A stretch of DNA of 64,000 nucleotides from a bacterium MS4 (GTDB taxonomy: Bacteria > Bacillota > Clostridia > Oscillospirales > Acutalibacteraceae). The position numbers were made by a program, and so were the translations under genes. The notes beneath the pieces are model-generated. The model was not told where the DNA came from and ran no database searches. It saw only the letters and a list, made by a program, of their open reading frames with translations. This document shows positions 7,454-15,578 of this stretch, piece after piece; position 1 is the first letter of the stretch; each line of letters starts with the position of its first letter. Location: contig CCFG01000017.1 in NCBI GenBank assembly GCA_000752215.1, positions 1 to 64,000 of the forward strand. Direction: 5' to 3'.

Positions 7454-8701
7454 TTACCGCACGTCGACTGTCAGCGGACCGTCCAGCGGACCGTCCGGAA
7501 CCAACCTGAGCGCAATCATTTCGGGCGGGTTTGCCACCCCGTAATGCGTGGATTTTAAAATCTTCCCGTTGCACATAATATCCGCCCTGACGTCCTTCAT
7601 CGGCTTGCGGACGCGCAGATAAAGGTTGATTTCCTTTCCCCGGCAGTCAGCGCTCACGCGCTGGGGAAGGACAAAGCCCACATTGCTGCCCGCAACCGTA
7701 TCGACCATATTTTCCTGCGCACTCTGACGGCGGATAAAGTCCGCCGCTCCCTGCGCGGCAATTTCGCCGGACCGCGAAACATAATCCACCAGGTCAAACA
7801 CGGCCACCACGTTTCCCGCGGCAAAAACGCCCGGAACCGAGGTCATCATCGTATCGTCCACAACGGGGCCGCGCGTCACGGGGTGCAGCTGCACCCCCGC
7901 TTTCCGGCTCAGCTCGTTTTCGGGGATCAGGCCCACGGACAGCACCAGAAGGTCGCACGGGATCACGCGCTCCGTCTCCCGGACGGGTTTCCCGTCCGAT
8001 CCGACCAGCGCGACCGTCACCGCTTCCACCCGCTTGTTTCCGTGTATTTTCGTTACCGTGGTGGACAGGTGGAGCGGAATCCCGTAGTCGTCCAGGCACT
8101 GCACCTTGTTGCGGCGCAGACCGCCGAGGGATGACATCACTTCGTAGACGCCTTCCACCTCAATGCCTTCCAGGGTCATGCGGCGCGCCATGATGAGGCC
8201 GATGTCGCCGGAACCGAGGATCACCGCCTTCTTTCCGGGAAGGTAGCCTTCCATGTTGATGTAACGCTGCACGGAACCGGCTGTCAGGACTCCCGCCGGG
8301 CGGGAACCCATGATGCTGACCTGGGGGCGGGTGCGTTCCCGGCATCCCATGGCGAGGATGACCGCCTGCGCCCGGATTTCCAGCAGTCCTTCCTGCGCGC
8401 TTACCGCGTAAATTCTGCGGTCGTCCGTCAGCTCCAGGACCATGGTGTCGCAAAGGACGTCGATGCCGCCCTCGGCAACCAAATCGATGAATTTCTGTGC
8501 GTATTGGCATCCGGAAAGCTGCTTTTTGAAACGGAGCAGTCCGAATCCGTCATGGATGCACTGCTGAAGGATTCCTCCAAGCTCGTAGTCCCGCTCGACC
8601 AGCAGAATCCGGTCCATACCGAGTTCTCTCGCCTTTACCGCAGCCGCGAGGCCGGCCGGTCCGCCGCCGATCACGGCGATATCATACGAAAGTGTATTCA
8701 T
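7454..8701 (-). CDS. NAD(P)/FAD-dependent oxidoreductase (glp operon subunit)
   Basis: A 415-residue flavoprotein. The N-terminus holds the FAD Rossmann motif IAVIGGGPAGLAAA (about 8-21), then LGGILQQCIHDGFG. A second Rossmann motif, VILGSGDIGLIMARR (about 155-170), should bind the pyridine nucleotide. The FAD-site GVFAAGNVV lies near 290. It resembles the small flavoprotein subunits that pair with GlpA-type dehydrogenases and DUF1667 proteins. Its ATG overlaps the GlpA-like gene by ATGA, so the two products are probably made in equal amounts and form a complex passing electrons from glycerol-3-phosphate to NAD or another carrier. Confidence 0.9.
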   Translation of the reverse strand: MNTLSYDIAVIGGGPAGLAAAVKARELGMDRILLVERDYELGGILQQCIHDGFGLLRFKKQLSGCQYAQKFIDLVAEGGIDVLCDTMVLELTDDRRIYAVSAQEGLLEIRAQAVILAMGCRERTRPQVSIMGSRPAGVLTAGSVQRYINMEGYLPGKKAVILGSGDIGLIMARRMTLEGIEVEGVYEVMSSLGGLRRNKVQCLDDYGIPLHLSTTVTKIHGNKRVEAVTVALVGSDGKPVRETERVIPCDLLVLSVGLIPENELSRKAGVQLHPVTRGPVVDDTMMTSVPGVFAAGNVVAVFDLVDYVSRSGEIAAQGAADFIRRQSAQENMVDTVAGSNVGFVLPQRVSADCRGKEINLYLRVRKPMKDVRADIMCNGKILKSTHYGVANPPEMIALRLVPDGPLDGPLTVDVR

Positions 8702-10425
8702 TCTGCATTCCTCCCTGTATTCCGCGAAGGCCGGACCAGTATTTCAGAGCCCTTCCCTTTCAGGGTTACCTCCGAAGGGTCGAGCTTCCACTCGCGGGCC
8801 AGCAGTTCCAGCACGCGGGAACCGCAGAAACCGCTTTGGCAGCGGCCCATGCCGGCGCGTGTGCGGCGCTTTACGGCGTCCATCGTCCGCGCGGGAATCT
8901 TACCATGGACGGCGCGGAGAATCTCCGCCTCCGTGACGGTTTCACAGCGGCAGATCACGCGGCCGTATGCAGGGTTTTCGGCAATAAGCCGGTCGCGTTC
9001 CTCCTGCGTGCAGTCTCGGAAAGCGGGTTCCGGCTTCCGGATGGGGTTGAACGCCGTGTTGATCGGGGCATTCGGATTCTGCCCGAGATACAGACTTTCC
9101 ACCAGCTCCGCGATTGCCGGAGCGGAGGCGAAGCCGGGGGACTGGATGCCCGCCACATGGATAAAGCCCCTGATTTTACGGGAATTCTGAATCACAAAAT
9201 CCTCGCTGTAGGTTGCCGCGCGGTTTCCGCTGAAATAGGTAATGACGGACCTGGGGTCAATACCCTTCGTCAGGTGCATTCCCTTTTCCAATATGAATTC
9301 CACGTCTTCCCTGTCAACGTCCCGGTCTTCCTTATCCGGCACCTCAAGTGCGGAGGGACCCCAGAGCAGCGTTCCTTCCGGCGTTTCTTCCGGCCCGCCG
9401 CCCTTTGTATAATTGTTTGGGGCAACACCCGAAAAAGTATGGATTTTCCCCTTGTTTTCCTTATCGAAGATCACCAGCGCGCCGCGCCGCGGATGAATGG
9501 AATAAAAGCGGTCCCCCGACATTTCCGCGATTTCGTCCGCGTAAAGCCCGGCGGCGTTGATGACACAGTCACACAAAATAACGCCCTGTTTGGTAACCAC
9601 GCCCCGCACTCGCCCGTCCTCCGTCAGGATATCCACCACCTCGCAGCCGAGGCGGAACCGGGCGCCGTTGTCCACCGCGTTTTCCGCCAGCGCAAGGGTG
9701 ACCTCATAGGGCTCCGCGTAGCCGGCGGAAGGAGTCCAGAGAGCAAACTGAACGCCGTCGGAAAGCCCGGGCTCCAGTTCCCGCGCGCGGTCCCCGCTGA
9801 TGATTTCGATTCCCGGCACGCCGTTGGTCACGCCGTTGTCATACAGGCTTTCGATGGTTGCCCGGTCCTCTTCCCCGAAGCCGCAGACAAAGGAACCGGT
9901 ACGGTTGAACTGAAAGCCCAGCTGCTGGGCCCACTTGGTATATTGGGCGTTTCCCCGGACGTTGAGGCGGGCCTTCAGGCTGGCGGGCTTGGAATCATAA
10001 CCGGAATGCACCATTCCGTTATTCGCTTTGGAGCTTCCCTCACAGAGGTCCTCTTCCTTTTCGAGCAGAAGGATGTTCACCCGGTACTGCGTCAGCTGCC
10101 TTGCGATGGCGCATCCCGTCACCCCGCCGCCGATAATCACTACGTCCGCTTTGTCCACAACCCCCATCGCCCGGTACGGGGCGCTGTCCTTCCTTTTCAG
10201 GGGGACAGCGCCGGGGGCGGTCAGATCGCTGACCACATTATGTACACCGGGAAGCTTTGCCGCCATATGGCCGATATCGACAGCCGTCTGCCATGTTTTT
10301 GTACTGCCTTCAAGCGTGAGGATTCCGTCATCTTCAATACGGGCGGAGACTGCGCTGGAATCCAGATCAAATTTTTTCAGCCCCTCTGAAAAAGCGGCCA
10401 ATATCTCCTGCTTATTTGCAGTCAA
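8698..10425 (-). CDS. BON-GlpA-BFD fusion: glycerol-3-phosphate dehydrogenase-like flavoprotein
   Basis: A 575-residue protein with three parts. Residues about 5-72 look like a BON domain (a predicted hydrophobic-ligand or membrane-binding module), with DGILTLEGSTKTW and LPGVHNVVSDL. The FAD/DAO domain (about 95-420) starts VVIIGGGVTGCAIA and has GMVHSGY and FFSGNRAA-like segments. The BFD-type [2Fe-2S] domain at the end has C492-x-C494 and C529-x4-C534. It should oxidise glycerol-3-phosphate to dihydroxyacetone phosphate in the cytoplasm or at the membrane. AGGAGA with correct spacing favours the TTG at 10425; the ATG at 10434 directly abuts that site and is less likely. The N-terminal BON is unusual for GlpA. 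Confidence 0.88.
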   Translation of the reverse strand: MTANKQEILAAFSEGLKKFDLDSSAVSARIEDDGILTLEGSTKTWQTAVDIGHMAAKLPGVHNVVSDLTAPGAVPLKRKDSAPYRAMGVVDKADVVIIGGGVTGCAIARQLTQYRVNILLLEKEEDLCEGSSKANNGMVHSGYDSKPASLKARLNVRGNAQYTKWAQQLGFQFNRTGSFVCGFGEEDRATIESLYDNGVTNGVPGIEIISGDRARELEPGLSDGVQFALWTPSAGYAEPYEVTLALAENAVDNGARFRLGCEVVDILTEDGRVRGVVTKQGVILCDCVINAAGLYADEIAEMSGDRFYSIHPRRGALVIFDKENKGKIHTFSGVAPNNYTKGGGPEETPEGTLLWGPSALEVPDKEDRDVDREDVEFILEKGMHLTKGIDPRSVITYFSGNRAATYSEDFVIQNSRKIRGFIHVAGIQSPGFASAPAIAELVESLYLGQNPNAPINTAFNPIRKPEPAFRDCTQEERDRLIAENPAYGRVICRCETVTEAEILRAVHGKIPARTMDAVKRRTRAGMGRCQSGFCGSRVLELLAREWKLDPSEVTLKGKGSEILVRPSRNTGRNAE

Positions 10426-10479
10426 ATCTCTCATCTCCTATTGTTGTCTCGTATTCTTCCCTTTGCTGTTTCCTTTGTT

Positions 10480-11973
10480 TTAATGCCGAATCCAGTTCGA
10501 GGAGCGTTTTACCGCCTCCTGCCAGTCGGAATACCGCTGACTGCGGTTTTCGTCCGTTATCTGACAGGTAAACGTCGCGTCGTATTCGACAGCCTTATCA
10601 AAATCGGATTCCTGCCACAGTCCCGCAAACAGTCCTGCCATTTCCGCGGCGCCCAGGCTGGTTGCTTCCACAGACGCCGGGCGGTCCACCCTGCAGTCGA
10701 GGATATCCGCAAAGAATTGCGCGAGCAGATTGTTGCGGGAAGCGCCGCCGTCGATTTTGACGTTCGTCATCGCGGTTTTCGTGTACGCGCCGATAGAGTC
10801 CGTGATATCCTTGATGCTGAACGCGATCGCTTCCAGCGTGGCGCGGCAGATGTGCGCTTTGGTCGTGCCGCGGCTGATGCCGATAATCATACCGCGGGCG
10901 AACGGGTCCCAATACGGCGCACCCAGTCCCGTTAAAGCCGGTACGAAAAAGATTCCGTTGGAATTTTCAACGCTGCGTGCAAGGTCTTCCGACTCCCCGG
11001 ATTTTTCGATAATGTTCAGCCCGTCGCGCAGCCACTGGATGGCGGAGCCTGTCACGGCCGCATAGCCCTCCATCGCATACTGCGTTTTGCCTTTGATTCT
11101 CCACGCGATCACGGTGTTGATGCCGCCGTCAAGCACCACGCATTTTTCCCCGATGTTCACATCCAGGAAAGAGCCGGTGCCGTTTGTCAGCTTTGCGGTT
11201 CCCGCGGTACGGCAGCCCTGCGCGTAAAGCGCGGCGTGCTGGTCAGCAATACAGCCGCCGATCTGAATGGGTCCTCCGAACAGCCCGGGTTCCGTCATGC
11301 CGTAATCCCCGGAGTCGTCCGTCACGGTGGGATAGATGGAAACGGGAACGCCAAGGTAATCCAGAAATTCCTTGTACCACTCGCCGGTCTCCAGATTGAG
11401 GCTGCCGGTCACGGAAGCGTTGGAATAACTGATGGCATGCGTTCTGCCTCCGGTCATTTTCCAGACCAGCCAGGTGTCGATCGTACCGAACAGCGCTTCG
11501 CCGCGGTCAACCTTCTCCTTTACTTCCGGTACGTTTTTCAGAAGCCATTCCAGTGAAAGGGAAGAATAAACGGGTGCGATTGTCCAGCCGGTCGCTTTTT
11601 TGGCTTTTTCTCCCCATTCGCTTGCGTTCAGCTCGGCGCACCGCGGACCGGTACGGCTGTCCTGCCATACAATCGCCTTGTACAGTGGCTTCCCCGTCGC
11701 CTTGTCCCAGACCACGCTCGTGGCCCTCTGGTTGGTGATGCCGATGGCGGCGATATCCGCCGCTGTCAGCCCCGCCTGCTCCATGGCCAGTTTACAGTGC
11801 TTCATGCTCTTCTCGTAGATCTCTTCCGCGTCGTGCTCCACTCTTTCCTCGCTGGGGGTGTACTGGGTAAACTCTTCGTAGCTTTGCGCCACAATATTCA
11901 GCCCTTGGTCGAATATCAGTGCGCGGGTTCCGGTAGTGCCTTCATCGATGACCATTACAAAACTTTTCAACAC
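10480..11973 (-). CDS. glpK: glycerol kinase
   Basis: A 497-residue FGGY-family kinase that converts glycerol and ATP to sn-glycerol-3-phosphate. It opens with VIDEGTTGTRALIFD (phosphate-binding loop), has the glycerol-contact segment WQDSRTGPRC, the FGGY signature GGPIQIGGCIADQHAAL near 245-260, and GLGAPYWDPFARG in domain II with the ATP-site GGASRNN. The length matches the family (about 500). GAGAGGAAG sets the GTG start at 11973; the frame stays open further upstream to 12024 but has no site there. It is the first gene of the operon behind the promoter at 12097-12125. Confidence 0.97.
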   Translation of the reverse strand: MLKSFVMVIDEGTTGTRALIFDQGLNIVAQSYEEFTQYTPSEERVEHDAEEIYEKSMKHCKLAMEQAGLTAADIAAIGITNQRATSVVWDKATGKPLYKAIVWQDSRTGPRCAELNASEWGEKAKKATGWTIAPVYSSLSLEWLLKNVPEVKEKVDRGEALFGTIDTWLVWKMTGGRTHAISYSNASVTGSLNLETGEWYKEFLDYLGVPVSIYPTVTDDSGDYGMTEPGLFGGPIQIGGCIADQHAALYAQGCRTAGTAKLTNGTGSFLDVNIGEKCVVLDGGINTVIAWRIKGKTQYAMEGYAAVTGSAIQWLRDGLNIIEKSGESEDLARSVENSNGIFFVPALTGLGAPYWDPFARGMIIGISRGTTKAHICRATLEAIAFSIKDITDSIGAYTKTAMTNVKIDGGASRNNLLAQFFADILDCRVDRPASVEATSLGAAEMAGLFAGLWQESDFDKAVEYDATFTCQITDENRSQRYSDWQEAVKRSSNWIRH

Positions 11974-12079
11974 AAACAACTTCCTCTCTTTATATAATCC
12001 GCAAAATAGCGACAATGGAAGCAAAACAGATCGATCATGTGCAAATAATGTGGTTTTAGAGAGTTTATTATTAAAATAA

Positions 12080-12125
12080 TGTTGGTTTATAACAACATAA
12101 TATCAATATTATATTGCATTGTCAA
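12080..12125 (-). promoter_or_regulatory. glp operon promoter with overlapping palindrome
   Basis: Minus strand: TTGACA (12120-12125), 17 bp, TATTAT (12097-12102). Directly downstream, over the start of transcription, lies the imperfect palindrome TGTTGTTATAAACCAACA (12080-12097), a good position for repressor binding. DeoR at 3644 is the natural candidate. Confidence 0.75.
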
Positions 12126-12193
12126 TAGAGAAACCGTGAATTATTGAAAAAAATAGGGAGAGGCTATTTTACAGGGCGGAAGTTCTACAGGAA

Positions 12194-12214
12194 GCGGCGG
12201 GACATTCCCGCCGC
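12194..12214. other. GC-rich hairpin in glpK/DUF4342 gap
   Basis: A perfect 9-bp stem GCGGCGGGA/TCCCGCCGC with a CAT loop and no T tract. It sits between two divergent promoters. Its role is not evident. Confidence 0.4.
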
Positions 12215-12249
12215 GGCGTATTGAAATGTGCCTTAAGATAGGATAGAAT

Positions 12250-12300
12250 GATTTTAATCTGATTTTAATTTTTGACAAATTCCCTTTAAAGTTTTATTTG
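12250..12300 (+). promoter_or_regulatory. promoter with OmpR-type direct repeats
   Basis: Two copies of GATTTTAAT (12250-12258 and 12261-12269) repeat with an 11-bp period just upstream of a TTGACA -35 box (12272-12277); the -10 region (TATTTG, 12295-12300) is weak, as expected of an activated promoter. Such tandem spacing is characteristic of OmpR/PhoB-class regulators, and one is encoded 0.7 kb downstream. Confidence 0.5.
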
Positions 12301-12394
12301 TTAGAATTCAAGCATGCTCATCTGAGAGGAAACCGATCGTGAAATAAATGATTTGCATGAGGGATTCCAACAAACTAACGAAGGAGAAATTTTT

Positions 12395-12946
12395 ATGACT
12401 ACACTGGAGCAAGTAGAAAAACTGCGCGAAAAGGCAAACGTAAGCTATGACGAGGCAAAAGCGGCATTGGACGCGACAAACGGCGACCTGCTGGAAGCAC
12501 TGATCTATCTGGAGAAACAGGGAAAAGTGACGGCCCCGGCCGGCGACGGCTACTACAGCAGTGCGAAAACCGAGGACCAGAATCCGGCAGCGGGCGCGGA
12601 ACCGGGCCGGGCGTATGCAGACCCGAAATATCATGACGGAGAATCCTTTTCTTCCCTGATGAGAAAGTTCGGGAGATTTCTGATGAAGATTATCCGCATA
12701 GGCAACACCAACTATTTTGAAGTCCTGAAAGGGCCGGAAAGCAAAGCGTGCATCCCGGTTTCCGTTCTTGCGCTTCTTCTCATCTTCGCGTTCTGGGTGA
12801 CCATCCCGCTGATGATCGTGGGGCTGTTCTTTGGCCTGCGCTACCGCTTCAGCGGCCCCAATTTCAGCGGTGACACGGTAAACCACGCCATGGACAGCGC
12901 CGCGGACGCCGCGGAAAGCATCAAGAATTCCATCAACCAAAAATAA
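12395..12946 (+). CDS. DUF4342 protein with UBA-like domain
   Basis: A 183-residue protein. Residues 1-45 form a UBA/TS-N-like three-helix domain (VEKLREKANVSYDEAKAALDATNGDLLEALIYLEKQG). A disordered Gly/Ala/Pro linker follows, then a basic amphipathic segment (about 83-105), one hydrophobic membrane segment (about 115-148) and a polar tail (NHAMDSAADAAESIKNSINQK). This matches the DUF4342 layout; the function is unknown. ATG 12395 follows AAGGAG at 12381-12386. It leads an operon with the response regulator and sensor kinase, so it may be a membrane target or accessory of that system. Confidence 0.85.
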   Translation: MTTLEQVEKLREKANVSYDEAKAALDATNGDLLEALIYLEKQGKVTAPAGDGYYSSAKTEDQNPAAGAEPGRAYADPKYHDGESFSSLMRKFGRFLMKIIRIGNTNYFEVLKGPESKACIPVSVLALLLIFAFWVTIPLMIVGLFFGLRYRFSGPNFSGDTVNHAMDSAADAAESIKNSINQK

Positions 12947-12967
12947 CGGGAAACGGCAGGACTGACA

Positions 12968-13648
12968 ATGGGTGCGAACATACTGATTGTTGAGGACGAA
13001 GAAAAAATCGCCCGCTTTGTCGAGTTGGAGCTCGGCTACGAGGGCTATGCCACAACGAAAGCATTTGATGGAAGAACGGGGCTCGAGCTTGCCGAATCCG
13101 GCAGGTTCGACCTCGTTCTGCTGGATATCATGCTGCCAAAGCTGAGTGGAATGGAGGTGCTGCGCAGGCTGCGCCGGACTTCCTCCGTACCGGTGATCAT
13201 GCTGACGGCTCGCGACAGCGTGATGGATAAGGTCTCCGGACTGGACAGCGGGGCGAGCGATTATATTACCAAGCCCTTTGCCATTGAAGAGCTCCTCGCA
13301 AGAATCCGCACCGCGCTGAGAAAAACAATGCCGCAGCAGGAAAGCACGGTGCTTTCCTGCTGCGGCGTCACGCTGGATACCGCGCGGCGCACCGTTGCGG
13401 TGAACGGCACGCCCGTGGAACTGACCAAAAGGGAGTTTGACCTTCTTCATTACCTGATGAAGAACAAGGGACTGGTGATTTCCCGCGAAACACTGCTCGA
13501 AAACGTCTGGGGCTTCGATTTCACGGGCGAGACCAACGCCGTCGATGTCTATGTGCGGTACCTGCGCGGAAAAATCGACGATGTCTTCGGGCTGAAACTG
13601 ATTCAGACCGTCAGAGGAGTGGGGTATGTCATCAAAGATGAACAGTGA
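12968..13648 (+). CDS. OmpR/PhoB-family response regulator
   Basis: A 226-residue two-component regulator. The receiver domain (about 4-115) has the acidic pair EDEE, the phospho-acceptor Asp53 in LVLLDIMLP, the switch Thr in MLTARD and the Lys of TKPF. The C-terminal winged-helix DNA-binding domain (about 130-225) has the transactivation-loop and recognition-helix pattern ending AVDVYVRYLRGKIDD and VRGVGYVI. It is activated by the kinase encoded next, whose start overlaps this gene by 23 nt. The direct repeats at 12250-12269 are a likely binding site, which would make the operon self-regulated. Confidence 0.95.
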   Translation: MGANILIVEDEEKIARFVELELGYEGYATTKAFDGRTGLELAESGRFDLVLLDIMLPKLSGMEVLRRLRRTSSVPVIMLTARDSVMDKVSGLDSGASDYITKPFAIEELLARIRTALRKTMPQQESTVLSCCGVTLDTARRTVAVNGTPVELTKREFDLLHYLMKNKGLVISRETLLENVWGFDFTGETNAVDVYVRYLRGKIDDVFGLKLIQTVRGVGYVIKDEQ

Positions 13649-15104
13649 GCCGGCCAGCCCCGCCAGCCGGCTGGGCGACAAATTTAAATTCTCCATTGTC
13701 CTGAAGCTCAACGCGCGGCTTTTCCTGCGCGTCCTCAGCCTGTTTGTCACCCTCGACATCCTTCTGTGCGTTCTCTGCGCGACGGGCCTCGCCATGCTTA
13801 GCGAGCAGTCGGCTGGAAACGCCGCCGAAATTCTGAGCAAAAACGGGCTTCCCCAGCAGTCGGATCGGGCATGGCTTGCCGAGGCGGGAATCGATGTATC
13901 GGAAAATCAGGCAAAGCCAGAGGGGATTCGGTTTGCAATCCCTGGCTTTTTGCAGAGCCGCTTTTCAAAGCTGACGGCAAAGGGCGTGCGCAGCATTGTG
14001 TTTCCGACTGCACCCGGACTTCCTTTCGGGAAATATCTGGAGGGCGCCGTTTACAGGGTTTCGGCCGAAATTAGCGGGCAAACCTACTTGATTTCCGTCA
14101 CAAACGCCGCCGCCATCCGGATGATGGAATCCGCCTTCCTCATTCTTCTCGTGCTGGAGCTGCTCCTGCTTCTGGGAGGGATTTCCCGCGGAGCCAGAGT
14201 GATACGGAGAACTCTGCGGCCGATCGAAGAACTGGCTGAAACCGCGAGGAACCTCAACACCGGCGACGCGCTCACTCCCGAACAGCTGGAAGCGCTGGCG
14301 GGCAAGCTGGACGGAATCAACGCCGCCAGACTGGATACACGGATTGCGGTGGGTGAAACGCAGAACGAGCTGAAAACGCTTGCATCCGCCATCAACGGGA
14401 TGCTGGACCGGATCAACGAGTCCTACCGGTCCCAGGTGCGTTTTGTTTCGGACGCGTCCCACGAGTTAAGAACGCCGATTTCCGTGATTCAGGGCTACGC
14501 AAACCTGCTGGACCGCTGGGGAAAAAATGATGCGAAAACCTTGCAGGAATCCATCGACGCCATTAAGGACGAAACCGCAAACATGAAGGCGCTGGTGGAA
14601 CAGCTTTTGTTTCTGGCCCGGGGCGACAACAACACCATGGCTCTTCAGATCGAGCGGTTCGACCTGTCCGCCCTTGCCGCGGAGGTGCTGCGGGAAACAC
14701 AGATGATCGACTCGGGGCACGAGTACGAATCCCATCTCTCTCCCGTTTTCATCAACGCGGACGAGGGGCTGATCAAACAGGCCCTGCGGATTCTGACGGA
14801 CAATGCCATCAAATACTCCCCCGCCGGGAAAAAGATTACGATCTCCGTTTCCGGTGAAGAAGGCCGCGCCAGACTGACGGTACAGGATGAAGGCATCGGA
14901 ATTCCGTCCGAAGCGGTCCCCCGCATTTTTGACCGCTTTTACCGCGCCGACGAATCCCGCGCAAGGGCTACGGGCGGAACGGGGCTTGGGCTGTCCATCG
15001 CGAAATGGATCGCGGAGCGCCACGGGGGGCATCTGGAGGTTCTGAGCCGGGAGGACATCGGCACCCGCATTTCCATGATCCTTCACGCCGCCGCGGAAAA
15101 ATAG
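13626..15104 (+). CDS. membrane sensor histidine kinase (HAMP-HisKA-HATPase)
   Basis: A 492-residue kinase. Two membrane helices (about 32-57 and 165-185) frame an outside sensing region of about 105 residues. A HAMP domain (about 188-262) leads to HisKA with the phospho-acceptor His279 in FVSDASHELRTP. The ATPase domain (about 370-490) shows the N box DNAIKYSP, the G1 box VQDEGIGIP, the F box FDRFYRADESR and the G2 box GGTGLGLSIAK. All catalytic motifs are intact. It overlaps the response regulator gene by 23 nt. No ligand can be read from the extracellular part. Confidence 0.95.
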   Translation: MSSKMNSEPASPASRLGDKFKFSIVLKLNARLFLRVLSLFVTLDILLCVLCATGLAMLSEQSAGNAAEILSKNGLPQQSDRAWLAEAGIDVSENQAKPEGIRFAIPGFLQSRFSKLTAKGVRSIVFPTAPGLPFGKYLEGAVYRVSAEISGQTYLISVTNAAAIRMMESAFLILLVLELLLLLGGISRGARVIRRTLRPIEELAETARNLNTGDALTPEQLEALAGKLDGINAARLDTRIAVGETQNELKTLASAINGMLDRINESYRSQVRFVSDASHELRTPISVIQGYANLLDRWGKNDAKTLQESIDAIKDETANMKALVEQLLFLARGDNNTMALQIERFDLSALAAEVLRETQMIDSGHEYESHLSPVFINADEGLIKQALRILTDNAIKYSPAGKKITISVSGEEGRARLTVQDEGIGIPSEAVPRIFDRFYRADESRARATGGTGLGLSIAKWIAERHGGHLEVLSREDIGTRISMILHAAAEK

Positions 15105-15113
15105 GCAAAGCTA

Positions 15114-15150
15114 AGGCCTGAGCCCCAACGGAGGGTTCAGGCCTGTTTTT
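15114..15150 (+). terminator. intrinsic terminator
   Basis: AGGCCTGA (15114-15121) pairs with TCAGGCCT (15137-15144); T run 15146-15150. It ends the DUF4342/two-component operon. Confidence 0.85.
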
Positions 15151-15373
15151 ATATCAATCCGAAACAGGATGGTTAAATTTCATCAGTATTTTTATTATAT
15201 AATGAAAGAAATAAAAATTCAAGAGAAAAATTCAATATTAGTAATTATTATTATTTTATACAAAAGAGGATGTTTTTTCCCATCTAAAATCTACCTTTTG
15301 CGTATAGATTAAATACTTATAACAGGCTATACTATAGTCACAGAAAAAAATGAATCGACAGGAGGTTCTTATT

Positions 15374-15517
15374 ATGAATGAAAAGAATATAAATAAAAAA
15401 TTGAGTCCGGCTCAGGAAAATAACTACGCAAAGTCGGTTTACCGTCAGGACGAATACGAGATTCCGGATGAAATAAGCTGCTCCATGGAATTTTCCAACG
15501 GCTGCATCGGCGAATAA
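15374..15517 (+). CDS. 47-residue small protein with C-terminal cysteines
   Basis: This short gene has a full AGGAGG site (15359-15364) ahead of ATG 15374 and a TATACT -10-like box at 15328-15333. The product begins MNEKNINKKLSPAQE, continues with a Tyr/Arg/Glu-rich middle (SVYRQDEYEIPDEI) and ends SCSMEFSNGCIGE, so both cysteines (Cys36 and Cys44) lie in the last 12 residues. The charged leader-like first half and Cys-containing end resemble a RiPP precursor, but no cyclase, radical-SAM or protease gene is nearby. It could equally be a small stress or regulatory protein. A nitroreductase gene follows 62 bp on. Confidence 0.6.
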   Translation: MNEKNINKKLSPAQENNYAKSVYRQDEYEIPDEISCSMEFSNGCIGE

Positions 15518-15578
15518 GCGGAGCGGATTCCTCCCACTATTACGAAATCGACAGGTACATCAGAAAGGCAGAGATTGT

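Noticed and set aside
5711-7558. Open frame of 615 codons on the plus strand
   Set aside because: It lies antisense to the FAD oxidase and DUF1667 genes, shows no protein-like pattern, and has no ribosome binding site.
12308-13840. Long open frame (510 codons) on the minus strand
   Set aside because: It overlaps the DUF4342 and response-regulator genes, which have recognised domains and ribosome binding sites; its composition is that of an antisense shadow of GC-rich codons.
13626-15104. DUF4342/two-component locus as a bacteriocin-sensing system
   Set aside because: There is no exporter, immunity or precursor gene next to it.
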